Of a DNA stretch of 64,000 nt, positions 33,758-43,454 are shown piece after piece. Under the pieces are notes generated by a model that did not search any database, had not been told where the DNA came from, and saw nothing but the letters and a program-made list of their open reading frames with translations. Position 1 is the first letter of the stretch. Each line of letters starts with the position of its first letter. The DNA comes from Caviibacter sp963550915 (lineage in GTDB: Bacteria > Fusobacteriota > Fusobacteriia > Fusobacteriales > Leptotrichiaceae): assembly GCA_963550915.1 (NCBI GenBank), contig CAUVEB010000002.1, positions 1 through 64,000 on the forward strand, read 5' to 3'. The translations under genes were made by a program, and so were the position numbers.

Positions 33758-35095
33758 CTAACCTATAAGTATTGTTTCTTCTGGATATCTATATTTTCCT
33801 AATTTTAATTTCTTTCTTGATAATGCAAGCATTATTGTTAAAGGCCCTATTCTTCCTATAAACATTGTTACAATTATTATTAATTTTGATGGTAGTGTAA
33901 GACTTGAAGTTATACCCATACTAAGTCCAACAGTTCCAAAAGCTGAAACAAGTTCAAATAGTAAAGATAAAAAATTCTTGTCACTATCAAATATTGTTAA
34001 TAAGATGATGGCTATAAAAACGTATAAAATAGAGACTAATAAGATTGCAGTTGCCTTATTAAATAGAGTCCATGACAATTTTCTTCTTTCATATTCTATA
34101 TTTTCTCTTCCGCTTATAGCACAAACTATACCAAGTATCATTATTCCAAGTGTTGTTGTCTTTATTCCACCACCTGTAGAACCAGGAGATGCTCCTACAA
34201 ACATTAGGAATATGAAAAATATTATTGTTGGTGTCTTTAAAAATCCAAGATTTATAGTTTGAAATCCTGCCGTTCTAGTTGAAACACTTTGAAAGAATGA
34301 AGACATAAATTTATCTGCTAAGCTTAAATTCCCTATACTTTGTGGATTTTTATATTCCACTAAAAATATGAAAATAGTTCCAACTGAAATTAGAAAAAAA
34401 GAAATAGTTATAGCAAGTTTTGTACTAACTGATAATCTTCTTCTAATTCCTTTACTTATATTATACATATCAAGTATAGCAGCAAATCCTATTCCACCTA
34501 ATACTATTAAGTATACTATTACCATATTTACTTGAAAATTTCCTACATAGTTTTCTAAACTATTTGAATGAAGTGAAAAACCTGCATTACAAAAAGCTGA
34601 TATTGAGTGAAATATTGAATAAGCTACTGCTTTTTTTAAAGAAAACTCTTTAATATATTGTGTAAATAGTAAAATAGCTCCTATAAATTCAATAGAAAAC
34701 ACAACAAGTGATACTCTTTTTAGATACTGTGGTATTTCTGTTATTATATTATAGTTTAAATCTTCACTTACAATTTTTTTTGTATAGTATCCCATTTTTC
34801 TTGATAATAAAAGTATTACCATTGATGAAAAAGTAAGTATACCAAGTCCACCTAATTGTATTAGTATTATTATAACAGTTTTACCAAAAGTACTATAAGT
34901 TGTGCTAATATCATTTACTACAAGACCTGTTACACAAACAGCAGAAGTCGCTGTGAATAGTGATTCAATAAAAGGTTTTGTACTATTATCTACAGTTGCT
35001 ATTGGCAGTGATAATAAAATGGCTCCTACAAATATTATTAAAGCAAATGATAATAAGATTTGTACATAAGGAGTTAATTTAAACACTTTTTTCAT
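33758..35095 (-). CDS. TrkH/KtrB potassium uptake pore
   Basis: This 445-residue membrane protein has the four-repeat TrkH/KtrB layout, each repeat with a pore loop: 'TSAVCVTGL', 'SAFCNAGFS', 'TRTAGFQT' and 'FGTVGLSMG'. The glycine in each loop forms the K+ filter. The size fits KtrB better than TrkH. Ktr systems couple K+ entry to Na+ in several species, which fits a cell using a sodium V-ATPase. GGAG lies nine bases before the ATG. The gene is first in a unit with trkA, mnmG and rsmG. Confidence 0.92.
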   Translation of the reverse strand: MKKVFKLTPYVQILLSFALIIFVGAILLSLPIATVDNSTKPFIESLFTATSAVCVTGLVVNDISTTYSTFGKTVIIILIQLGGLGILTFSSMVILLLSRKMGYYTKKIVSEDLNYNIITEIPQYLKRVSLVVFSIEFIGAILLFTQYIKEFSLKKAVAYSIFHSISAFCNAGFSLHSNSLENYVGNFQVNMVIVYLIVLGGIGFAAILDMYNISKGIRRRLSVSTKLAITISFFLISVGTIFIFLVEYKNPQSIGNLSLADKFMSSFFQSVSTRTAGFQTINLGFLKTPTIIFFIFLMFVGASPGSTGGGIKTTTLGIMILGIVCAISGRENIEYERRKLSWTLFNKATAILLVSILYVFIAIILLTIFDSDKNFLSLLFELVSAFGTVGLSMGITSSLTLPSKLIIIVTMFIGRIGPLTIMLALSRKKLKLGKYRYPEETILIG

Positions 35096-35120
35096 TTTTT
35101 ATTTCTCCATTTTAAAGTAA

Positions 35121-35140
35121 GGACAATCAAACGATTGTCC
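35121..35140 (-). terminator. Hairpin between the PpiD-like and trkH genes
   Basis: GGACAATC and GATTGTCC make a perfect 8-bp stem with a 4-base loop immediately before the trkH leader. It is followed only by TTACTTT, so termination may be weak and trkH may be partly read from the upstream promoter. Confidence 0.6.
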
Positions 35141-35146
35141 CTGTAT

Positions 35147-36943
35147 TTATCTTGATATTTCTATGTTTGCGTGTTGAAATCCTAATTCTGTTCTAATTCT
35201 ATCTTTGACATCTTCAAATTTTGCTTCTTTATATTCAATTTCCTGTGTCTTTTGGATAATTACAAAAGAATCTTCTAAATCTTTTTCAATTATATCTCCA
35301 ACATTAGAATCAAATACTTCTTTATTTATTTCAAACTTATAACCTATATGTGGTAATGCTTTGTTTTTTTCTAATTTTGTAAATTGTTCTCTTATGTTAA
35401 ATTTATCATAAGTTCCACTCTTGTCTTGTGTTATAGTTTCCCAAGTTAATTTACCTGCTTTTATTTTTTCAGCTACTTCTAAAACTTCTTTTTTAGCTAA
35501 TTCTTTTGTTTCTTTTGATATTTCAGGTTTAATTAATATATGTTTTGTATGAATTGAGTTTGGATTTTTTTCATCTTTTGCCACTACATATATTATATGA
35601 TAACCAAATTGTGTTTTTACAGGTCCTACTATATCTCCAGCTTTTGCTTCAAGTGCAGCTTTTGCATATTCTGCAACAAAACTACTCATATTAGCAAACC
35701 CTAAATCTCCACCTTTACTTGCACTTCCTGGATCTTTTGAAAATTCTTTTGCTACTTTTTCAAAATTTTCCTTTGTTGTAGTTTTAAATATTTCTGTAGC
35801 AAGTGTTAAAGCTTTCTTTTCATCTTCTTTACTAGGAACATATGATTTACCAAAAACTTCACCTGATACTGTATTAGCTGTATCATATCTTGCTTTTGAG
35901 AATCTAAACATTGCCATCATTTCTTCACTAGTTGGATTATATGTATCAACTAAATGATAGTAATAATTTTGCATAGAATTTAAAAGTTTATTAATAGGAT
36001 TTAAACCTTCTAATACTTTAACTCCTAAACCTTTTGCAACGTTATATTTTTCAACAAGTGTGTCAATATTGTGTTTTACGTTATTATTAACTTCTTCTTC
36101 TAATGTTTCAATATATCCTTTTTCAGAAATAGTAAAAGAATTTAAGTATTGAGCTAATAAATCTTTTCTAGTGTATTCATATTCATCTACTTTAACTTCA
36201 ATTTTTCTTATACTATTAAATATTTCTTCTGCCTCTTTATCTTTTGTTGACATAACAAGTGATTTAAATAGGTCTTCACGTGCTGAACTTAATAAGAATG
36301 GTACATTTTGTTCATAGTAAAGTTTTTCTACTTCATCTCTTACTTCATCAAATTCTTTACCTTCAAATTGTGCATATTTAAATCTTGTATATAGTTTTTC
36401 AAGTTCAGTATCTTCAGGTTTTATTTTTTGTTGTAATTTTTCAACAGTTTTTTCATAAAGTAAACCTGTTCTTATTTCTTTTTTTAACTCTGCTAGGTTT
36501 GTACCTCTTTGAGCAAGTAGTAAAGCAAGAGTGTCTGCTCCACCAACATTTGTTTCAATTTCTTTTAAACGTGTATTTACATCTGTTTTACTTACTTCTA
36601 TTTTAAGACTATTTGCAAGTAAAATATATGTAGATTTATCAACAAGTTTTGATAATGCCATTTCTTTTATAACTTTATCAGGCAATTTTGTATATTCTTT
36701 CTCATCCATTTTACCCTTATTAGAGTTATAGAATTCATTTATTTGTGTTGTTATATTTGCTATTTCTTTGTTATAGTCTTCTTTGTATATTTTTTCACCA
36801 TTTATTGTTAATAAAACTTGTTTTCTATTATTTAAAAATATAGATAAATAACTATATCCTGCGTATACAACAGATACCACAACAGATACTATTATTATCA
36901 GTGTTACAATTTTCATATATCTACTAAATTTTCTTAGTGCCAT
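35147..36943 (-). CDS. PpiD/SurA-like membrane-anchored peptidyl-prolyl isomerase
   Basis: This 598-residue protein is a periplasmic foldase. One N-terminal membrane segment (about 11-33) is followed by a SurA-type helical chaperone region ('TINGEKIYKEDYNKEI', residues about 48-190). A second helical part and a parvulin domain (about 350-470, 'FSKDPGSASKGGDLGF' and 'GPVKTQFGYHIIYV') come next. A second, degenerate parvulin-like start ('HTKHILIKPEI') lies downstream. The start at 36943 follows AGGAGG; an upstream in-frame ATG would include that site. It probably escorts barrel proteins to BamA. The promoter lies inside the end of proS. Confidence 0.88.
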   Translation of the reverse strand: MALRKFSRYMKIVTLIIIVSVVVSVVYAGYSYLSIFLNNRKQVLLTINGEKIYKEDYNKEIANITTQINEFYNSNKGKMDEKEYTKLPDKVIKEMALSKLVDKSTYILLANSLKIEVSKTDVNTRLKEIETNVGGADTLALLLAQRGTNLAELKKEIRTGLLYEKTVEKLQQKIKPEDTELEKLYTRFKYAQFEGKEFDEVRDEVEKLYYEQNVPFLLSSAREDLFKSLVMSTKDKEAEEIFNSIRKIEVKVDEYEYTRKDLLAQYLNSFTISEKGYIETLEEEVNNNVKHNIDTLVEKYNVAKGLGVKVLEGLNPINKLLNSMQNYYYHLVDTYNPTSEEMMAMFRFSKARYDTANTVSGEVFGKSYVPSKEDEKKALTLATEIFKTTTKENFEKVAKEFSKDPGSASKGGDLGFANMSSFVAEYAKAALEAKAGDIVGPVKTQFGYHIIYVVAKDEKNPNSIHTKHILIKPEISKETKELAKKEVLEVAEKIKAGKLTWETITQDKSGTYDKFNIREQFTKLEKNKALPHIGYKFEINKEVFDSNVGDIIEKDLEDSFVIIQKTQEIEYKEAKFEDVKDRIRTELGFQHANIEISR

Positions 36944-36972
36944 TTTTCCTCCTAATCGCATTTTTACGGTTA

Positions 36973-37001
36973 ATTATATCATTTTACTTGCTAAAATGCA
37001 A
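36973..37001 (-). promoter_or_regulatory. Promoter for the PpiD-like gene
   Basis: TTGCAT (36996-37001), 17 bases, TATAAT (36973-36978), with TG one base before the -10. The -35 lies within the last codons of proS. Confidence 0.7.
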
Positions 37002-38717
37002 ATTTTTAAGCTTTTCTAATATATATGAATTAACATTTTCAATGCTAACTTCTTGTCCTTGTTCTTCATTTCTTAGTTTAACTTCAACCATGTTTTGTTC
37101 TATTGATTTACCAACTATAACCTTGATAGGTATACCTATTAAATCAGCATCTTTAAACTTAAATCCTGCTTTTTCTGTTCTATCATCTATAATTACATCT
37201 ACATTGTTTTTTAGTAAATCAGCATATATTTTTTCACTTATACTTACTATATTTTCATCTTTCATATTAGTAGCTATTACATCTACTTCATAAGGTGCTA
37301 TAGATATAGGCCATTTTATACCGTTTTCATCATTATATTGCTCAACTGTTGCAGCTGCTATTCTTGAAACTCCAATACCATAACAACCCATTATTACAGT
37401 TGAAAGTTTACCATTTTCATCAAGAACTTTAGCATTCATACTCTTACTATATTTATCACCTAATTTAAATATATGACCTACTTCAATACCTCTAGCAATT
37501 TTAAGAACTCCTTCTCCTACAGGGCTTAAATCTCCAGCTCTTGCAGTTCTAATGTCTGCAACCATATCATATTTTAAATCAGATACATTAGTGTTAATAT
37601 AGTGATAGTCTTTTTCATTTGCACCAACTACAAAGTTATACATATGACTTACAGTTTCATCTAATACTATTTTTATTCTATCATCAAGACCAGAAAGTGC
37701 TCCAACATAACCTTTTTCTATATTTAAAGTTTTCATATCTTCTTCTGTTATAAGCTCAAGCTCTACATTTAAACCAAAAGCATTTTTAACCTTTATTTCA
37801 TTAACGTCTAAATCTCCTCTAATAAGTGCCATATAGTAGTTTGTTTTATCTTCTAACACTTCTTTTAATAGTAATGCTTTAACTGTCTTTTTAGCTGAAA
37901 TATTTAAAAACTTTGAAAGTTCTTCTATAGATTCACAATTTGGAGTATGTACCTTTTGCATTTGTTTTTTTTCTTCTTCAGCTGGATTCATATCTAAAAT
38001 TATACTTCTTGCTTTTTCAATATTAGCTGCATATTCTGTTGTGTCTGAATATAGTATGTCATCTTCACCTGCTTCAGCTAAAACCATAAACTCATGACTT
38101 TCTGCTCCACCTATTGAACCTGTATCTGCTTCAACTGCTCTAAAATTAAGTCCACATCTTGTAAATATTCTTTCATAAGTCTTTTTCATGTTTATATATT
38201 CTTCATCTAAAGACTCTTTTGTTAAATGATAACTATATGCATCTTTCATTATGAATTCTCTACCACGCATAAGTCCAAATCTAGGTCTTATTTCATCTCT
38301 AAATTTAGTTTGTATTTGATACATGTTTAGTGGTAAATCTTTGTAAGATTTTATCATGTCACGGAAAATGAAAACTGAAACTTCCTCATGTGTTGGACCT
38401 AGTACGAAATCTCTATTATTTCTATCAGAAAATCTCATAAGTTCAGGACCGTATGCAAAATAACGACCTGATTCAATCCATAAATCAGATGGTTGCATTA
38501 TAGGCATAAGAAGTTCATTAGCTCCTGCTCTATTCATTTCTTCTCTTACTATATTTTCAATTTTTTTAATAACCTTTAATCCTAAGGGTAGATATGTATA
38601 ATTTCCTCTTGATACTTGTTTTATCATTGAAGCTCTAAGCATTAATTTATGACTTACTGTTTCTGCTTCTTTTGGGCTTTCTTTGTATGTTTTAATAAGT
38701 GATTTTGAAAATCTCAT
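36984..38717 (-). CDS. proS: Prolyl-tRNA synthetase (bacterial type with editing insertion)
   Basis: This 577-residue class II synthetase charges tRNA-Pro. Motif 1 lies in 'GLKVIKKIENIVREEMNRAG', motif 2 in 'QTKFRDEIRPRFGLMRGREF' and motif 3 in 'GCYGIGVSRIAAATVEQ'. Between motifs 2 and 3 is the YbaK-like INS domain (about 235-385, 'SAKKTVKALLL'), which hydrolyses Ala-tRNA-Pro. A C-terminal anticodon-binding domain follows. It has its own promoter (38751-38779) and is followed within 40 bases by the PpiD-like gene. tRNA-Pro(UGG) is also encoded in this window. Confidence 0.95.
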   Translation of the reverse strand: MRFSKSLIKTYKESPKEAETVSHKLMLRASMIKQVSRGNYTYLPLGLKVIKKIENIVREEMNRAGANELLMPIMQPSDLWIESGRYFAYGPELMRFSDRNNRDFVLGPTHEEVSVFIFRDMIKSYKDLPLNMYQIQTKFRDEIRPRFGLMRGREFIMKDAYSYHLTKESLDEEYINMKKTYERIFTRCGLNFRAVEADTGSIGGAESHEFMVLAEAGEDDILYSDTTEYAANIEKARSIILDMNPAEEEKKQMQKVHTPNCESIEELSKFLNISAKKTVKALLLKEVLEDKTNYYMALIRGDLDVNEIKVKNAFGLNVELELITEEDMKTLNIEKGYVGALSGLDDRIKIVLDETVSHMYNFVVGANEKDYHYINTNVSDLKYDMVADIRTARAGDLSPVGEGVLKIARGIEVGHIFKLGDKYSKSMNAKVLDENGKLSTVIMGCYGIGVSRIAAATVEQYNDENGIKWPISIAPYEVDVIATNMKDENIVSISEKIYADLLKNNVDVIIDDRTEKAGFKFKDADLIGIPIKVIVGKSIEQNMVEVKLRNEEQGQEVSIENVNSYILEKLKNLHFSK

Positions 38718-38750
38718 ATAAAGTCTTTCCTTTCATTTAGCATTTCTTTA

Positions 38751-38779
38751 ATGATACTATAATTCTTTTATTAATTCAA
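38751..38779 (-). promoter_or_regulatory. Promoter for proS
   Basis: TTGAAT (38774-38779), 17 bases, TATCAT (38751-38756). The -35 overlaps the tail of the terminator of the preceding unit. Confidence 0.65.
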
Positions 38780-38823
38780 ATAAAAAATACAGAAAATTTG
38801 ATGTATCTTATTTTCTGTATTTT
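38778..38823 (-). terminator. Terminator closing the V-ATPase/outer-membrane-protein unit
   Basis: AAAATACAGAAAAT and ATTTTCTGTATTTT form a 13-14-bp stem with a loop of about 11 bases, followed by TTTATTT. It is 13 bases after the stop of the large outer-membrane protein gene. Confidence 0.82.
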
Positions 38824-38835
38824 TAATTAATTAAT

Positions 38836-41800
38836 TTACCACTTAAACTCTAAACCTGTTTTAAAGTTTATTGATGTATTTGTATATTTCTTATTTTCAA
38901 ATTGTACTGGCACTTTTATACTAGTATTCCAATTTAGTCCATTTAATACCTTGTATTTTGCATTAATTTCCGGTGCAAGTTCATTTTTAACCTTTAAAGT
39001 ACTGCTACCAAATAGTTTTAAATCATCTAATATTACATTATCTATAGTTAAGTATTGTAAATCAAGTTTATGATTTAATGCTATACCAACAAAGAAATCA
39101 TCTTTTACTTTAAAAGTGTAACCTAAACGTACATTTGTGTTAAAGTTCATATTTCTAATTCCTATTGTATTAGTTGTTGAACTCTTATCGTTTAACACAT
39201 TTGGTTTTGGATTTTCTTTTTCAACTTCAGTTATAATTTTATTCTTGTCAGATTTAGATAAATCCTTACCATCACGTTCTTGTATCATTTGTTTAATCTT
39301 ATCGTATTTTTCTTGTTGTGTAGCATTCTTATCAAAATCAACTATATTTTTATCATCTAATATTTGATTTTTAATCTTATCATCTATATACTTATCTCCT
39401 CTATGGAATTTAAGTGCATAGATATATCTTTTTATTTTTTCATAATGTTTTAAAACTTTAGTTGTTTCTGTAAATTTAATGTTGTCATACTCAAAGTTCA
39501 CGTCTGCCTTAGCATTAAATCCATATTCTTTTTCATAATCAACATTAAAGTATACTTTATACTTCTTATCAGTTAATTTTTTGATACTTTGTATTTCTTT
39601 TACATCTGAATATTTATTTATAGGTACAAAATATACCCAAGGAGCAGGATCTGTGAACCAACTTGCATTCTTATTTTGTGCATAAGTTATGTATGCATCA
39701 CGGTTTTTGTAATCTCCTAAATCTTTTAAATCTTGATCTTTTATCTTATAATCAGATTCTCTTTTTTCAACAACAGGATCTAGTGATTTTTCACCATATT
39801 TTGATGATAATCCAAGTCTTACTTTTAAATCTTTTGTATATAGTTCATACTCTACAAAAGGTGTATAAGTGTATTCAAGTGGACTATCAAATTTGAATTT
39901 TGCTATTTTTTCAGTGAATTTTTCAACTTCTTTTCCAACATTTCTGTCTTTTAATACTTGTTCTACTTGTGGTACAAGCTTATCACTAAATATCTTGTCA
40001 TCTTTACTAACAACTTTTTGTACACCTGCTACTATATTACCGTTTGTCTTAGTTGAAAGCTCTAAACCAAACTTCATAAATTTATCAGTTTCTTTACTAA
40101 AGATTACACGAGGTTTAATAGCAAAATCTACTACTATTGGATTTAATGAAGCTACATATTGTAAGTCTTTATTTTGACCACGTAGTGATAATTTTAGTGC
40201 TGATAAGTCAGCTTGCATATCATAATCTAACTTAAATCCTTTATTATCAGAAAGCTCAAGACCTGCACCTATTTTCCCATGTGTTCCTATACTAAATAGT
40301 TGTTTTGGATTTTTAAATATATCAAAGTCTGAATCTCCAATTAAATATCTAAGCTCTCCTTTATATTTCAAATTAACTCCAGAAAATTTACTTCTTGAAA
40401 AAGCAAGCGGTATTTGAACTTGATTGTATATTTCAAGATTTCTATGTGGCATATATGAAACACCTAAAGTTGGCATTAGTATATTATATATATTATACCA
40501 ATAACTTGTTAATTCTTTATCTTCTTTTTGTAGTGCATCTGATGAGTTAAAATGTCTTTTACTCTTTTTCTTGTCGCTCTTGTTATACGCATAATCAACT
40601 AAACCTTTTTCTGTTTGTTTTGATATATCAAGAACATTTCCGTCTAAATCAATAGGATTTCCATTTTCATCTCTTTTAGCAACTTTCATTGTAAAAGTTT
40701 TTCCATTTTCAGTAAATGTTATAGGGTTTATGTGTCCAAATTCACCGTGATGTGTAATTCCAAGGTCTACTGCCCAGTTTCTACCAGCTTTTATTCTGTA
40801 TCCTAAATAAGTATTCATAAGTATATCTGTTGTAGAATAGTTGATATTTGTTTTCTTGTAAGCAAAATCAATGTTACTATAAGTAGTTTGTATATTAGTT
40901 TTTCCTATAAAGCCGTTTTTAGCTCCTTCAATATTAAGTCCAACTATATGTTGTCCTTTTACAAACTTAAGATCTGTTCCAGTTACAGTTGTTATATCAT
41001 TTAATTTTGAATAAAGATCTATTCTATGATGTTTTCCTACATGTCCAGCACTTAATTTTAGTGATACATTATTAAATTGCTTTTTATCAGATACATTTTC
41101 AATTTCTTTTTTTAGAGGTTCAAGTTTTTCTTCAAGTTTCATGATATTCTTATCTTTTTCACTTGCATGAAAATATATACCTCTTAACATATCTATACCC
41201 TTCATTTCATAAGGGTTTCTTAGTAAATCTGTTATACGATCTACTTTTTCTTTAATTTTTCCAATTTCTCCAATTAAACCTAAACCTGGATTTTGTAATT
41301 TACTTATTAAATATTGGAATCCATAATATTTTTCAATATCAGGAAGCATATATTTATTTACATCTGAACCTAAATAATGCCAATCTTTTTTAAGTTCATA
41401 CTTTGGTGGTGTAGCTTGTGTTGGCGTTGCAGTATTACTTGCCACACCTTCAGGTCTTTTTAGACCGTTGTAATATAAATAATTAATATCAAATAAGTTT
41501 GTATTCATGTTATATAAATCATAATCAGGTGTAAGACCTGGTATTAATGATCTAAATTCAGGAGGTACTTGCTTATATATATCAAGACTTGATGTATATT
41601 TAGATGTTTTACCTCCAAGTTCAAATCTTCTAAGTAGTCTATTAGTTATGCTTACAAGCATTGGGTTTATAGCTTCCCTATCTTGTAACTCCCTTTGTAT
41701 ATCCTTGTATTTTTGTGCATATTTTAATGCAAGTCCTGGAATATCTAAATAACCAACACCTTTTTCAAGGTCTTTTAATGCTTCAGCTATATTTGATAAT

Positions 41801-42798
41801 TTTGGATTATTTTGTATTCCATTTAAAACTTCATTTAAAATTAATTTTGTTGGACTATCTCCATATAGTGAACCTGATGGTAGTCCAAGTAATCTCCAAG
41901 TTCCTTTATGACCTGTTGCTGTTGCATTTAATAAGTCTACTTGATCTTCATCATAACTTGTAGGATCTTTTTTAGTCCATTTTTTAAAGTATTCTATTCT
42001 ATCATAACCTGGTGCTGCATAAGCAATCTTACTTATTTCTTCTGATATATCAACATCTTTTCTATTTACTTCAAATGTTGGTGACATGCTTACATAAAAC
42101 CCATTATGTGTAAAACTAGCTGTTGGAGATAATTCTGCATTTTTACCTTGCCCTTGTATATTAAATGATGCTTGCATAGGAAAATCTACAAGTGGTGTTA
42201 TATTTATATTATAATCAACCGTCTTGTTTGCGATTTGTCCGTTATCTTCATCAATTTTTTCTATACCGTTATTATCTTGTTGTTCTCCTATTACGTAGTA
42301 GTTTATTTCTCCTTGAACATACTTATTATTTGAACTAAGTCTTAATTTTAGTTTGTCTATTTCTTTATTTTCTATAAAGTTTGTATAATCACTGTTTTTA
42401 CCTATTAAATCTAATCCGACACCAAGACCTGTATAATCGTCTTCTAATTTTACTTTTAATGTCTTTTTAAATCTTATTGCTTGTGTTAAATATCTAGCTG
42501 CTAATTCTAAATCAATATTTTTAGGATATGGTGGTAAATAATATTCATATTGTGGGACGCTACCGCCTCCGCCACCACCACCTCCTCCTCCACCACTATT
42601 TTGTTGTTCGTAGTCAAGGACTTGTTTTGCAAGTAGTAAATTTAACGATGGTTTTACTAAACTTGTTACTTTGTGTAGGTTATCTACTCCAAAATTTGAC
42701 GATACTCCAAAAGATACTTCGCCTTTTAACTTTCCATATGATAAAGTCAAGGCATTAATTGTTAGTAAAGATAATAATAATCTCTTGTTTTTTCTCAT
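38836..42798 (-). CDS. Large predicted outer-membrane beta-barrel protein with poly-glycine tract
   Basis: I do not recognise a named family for this 1320-residue protein. A signal peptide covers about 1-22. A short segment then leads to 11 consecutive glycines (69-79) flanked by serines. Residues from about 115 on alternate hydrophobic and polar positions in many strands ('VKLEDDYTGLGVGLDL', 'YVQGEINYYVIG', 'VRLGYTFKVKDDFFVGIAL') with charged Lys/Asp/Glu loops. The chain ends 'SINFKTGLEFKW', an aromatic terminus typical of Bam substrates. Helical, charged stretches (about 570-600 and 1170-1210) interrupt it. It starts 24 bases after ntpD with its own AGGAG and no promoter in view, and a terminator follows. 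An outer-membrane pore, adhesin or scaffold are all possible. Confidence 0.75.
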   Translation of the reverse strand: MRKNKRLLLSLLTINALTLSYGKLKGEVSFGVSSNFGVDNLHKVTSLVKPSLNLLLAKQVLDYEQQNSGGGGGGGGGGGSVPQYEYYLPPYPKNIDLELAARYLTQAIRFKKTLKVKLEDDYTGLGVGLDLIGKNSDYTNFIENKEIDKLKLRLSSNNKYVQGEINYYVIGEQQDNNGIEKIDEDNGQIANKTVDYNINITPLVDFPMQASFNIQGQGKNAELSPTASFTHNGFYVSMSPTFEVNRKDVDISEEISKIAYAAPGYDRIEYFKKWTKKDPTSYDEDQVDLLNATATGHKGTWRLLGLPSGSLYGDSPTKLILNEVLNGIQNNPKLSNIAEALKDLEKGVGYLDIPGLALKYAQKYKDIQRELQDREAINPMLVSITNRLLRRFELGGKTSKYTSSLDIYKQVPPEFRSLIPGLTPDYDLYNMNTNLFDINYLYYNGLKRPEGVASNTATPTQATPPKYELKKDWHYLGSDVNKYMLPDIEKYYGFQYLISKLQNPGLGLIGEIGKIKEKVDRITDLLRNPYEMKGIDMLRGIYFHASEKDKNIMKLEEKLEPLKKEIENVSDKKQFNNVSLKLSAGHVGKHHRIDLYSKLNDITTVTGTDLKFVKGQHIVGLNIEGAKNGFIGKTNIQTTYSNIDFAYKKTNINYSTTDILMNTYLGYRIKAGRNWAVDLGITHHGEFGHINPITFTENGKTFTMKVAKRDENGNPIDLDGNVLDISKQTEKGLVDYAYNKSDKKKSKRHFNSSDALQKEDKELTSYWYNIYNILMPTLGVSYMPHRNLEIYNQVQIPLAFSRSKFSGVNLKYKGELRYLIGDSDFDIFKNPKQLFSIGTHGKIGAGLELSDNKGFKLDYDMQADLSALKLSLRGQNKDLQYVASLNPIVVDFAIKPRVIFSKETDKFMKFGLELSTKTNGNIVAGVQKVVSKDDKIFSDKLVPQVEQVLKDRNVGKEVEKFTEKIAKFKFDSPLEYTYTPFVEYELYTKDLKVRLGLSSKYGEKSLDPVVEKRESDYKIKDQDLKDLGDYKNRDAYITYAQNKNASWFTDPAPWVYFVPINKYSDVKEIQSIKKLTDKKYKVYFNVDYEKEYGFNAKADVNFEYDNIKFTETTKVLKHYEKIKRYIYALKFHRGDKYIDDKIKNQILDDKNIVDFDKNATQQEKYDKIKQMIQERDGKDLSKSDKNKIITEVEKENPKPNVLNDKSSTTNTIGIRNMNFNTNVRLGYTFKVKDDFFVGIALNHKLDLQYLTIDNVILDDLKLFGSSTLKVKNELAPEINAKYKVLNGLNWNTSIKVPVQFENKKYTNTSINFKTGLEFKW
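42562..42594 (-). repeat. GGN codon repeat encoding 11 glycines
   Basis: Eleven consecutive GGN codons (GGT, GGA and GGC mixed) sit in the large outer-membrane protein gene, a sharp GC-rich island in very AT-rich DNA. The mixed third bases make it an imperfect triplet repeat, so length change would add or remove glycines without shifting frame. Confidence 0.9.
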
Positions 42799-42822
42799 AA
42801 ATCTCCTTAGTTTATCCGTATA

Positions 42823-43452
42823 TTAATTGATATTTGCTTTCATAAGTCTTATCGTACTTGCTCTATCATTTTCATCAAGTTTCATACGAATAAATTTAAT
42901 AGTTTCCTCAAGTTGAGGAATAGTCATATATTCTAATGCATTTACTCTTCTTCTTGTTTTTTCAATTTCATCTGCCATAAGCTCACATGATTTTTCAAGT
43001 TCTGCAAGTCTTATTAAATCTGGCATTATACTATTTAATTCATAAACTGCGTCATCTAATTCAGCTGATGTACTTCCATATGAATATGGATATATATCGC
43101 TTAAATTAGGGTTGCTTAAGTTTTCATCTAAACTTAAAACAGGTATTCTAACACTCATTACATTTCTTTTAGCAAGCTCAATTTGAAAGTTAATTTTAGG
43201 CACAAGTATTGATTCTTCATATGCCTCATTTGACATAATTGCTCTTGCAAGTAAAAAGTTTTTAAGTGCATTTTCTACTTTTTTTTCTGTATTTTGACGT
43301 GCTTTTTTATTCTTTTTTATCATTTCAATAAAAATTCTCATAAGCTCATCTTGTTTATCTTTTAAAAGTTTATGTCCTTTTTTTGCAGTTACAAGCTTTA
43401 TCTTTAATTTACTAAGTTCCATTCTAGTAGGATTAACATTTAGCTTTGCCAT
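42823..43452 (-). CDS. ntpD: V-type ATPase subunit D (central stalk)
   Basis: This 209-residue subunit is the rotor axle inside the A3B3 head. It starts 'NPTRMELSKLKIKLVTAKKGHKLLKDKQDELM', the family signature, and is almost wholly two long antiparallel helices forming a coiled coil, with the C-terminal 'RRRVNALEYMTIPQLEETIKFI'. It is the last V-ATPase gene, three bases after ntpB, with AAGGAGG before the ATG. The big outer-membrane protein gene follows at 24 bases. Confidence 0.95.
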   Translation of the reverse strand: MAKLNVNPTRMELSKLKIKLVTAKKGHKLLKDKQDELMRIFIEMIKKNKKARQNTEKKVENALKNFLLARAIMSNEAYEESILVPKINFQIELAKRNVMSVRIPVLSLDENLSNPNLSDIYPYSYGSTSAELDDAVYELNSIMPDLIRLAELEKSCELMADEIEKTRRRVNALEYMTIPQLEETIKFIRMKLDENDRASTIRLMKANIN

Positions 43453-43454
43453 AA

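Noticed and set aside
42562..42594. Poly-glycine tract as a phase-variation on/off switch
   Set aside because: The unit is three bases with mixed codons, so slippage would keep the frame.
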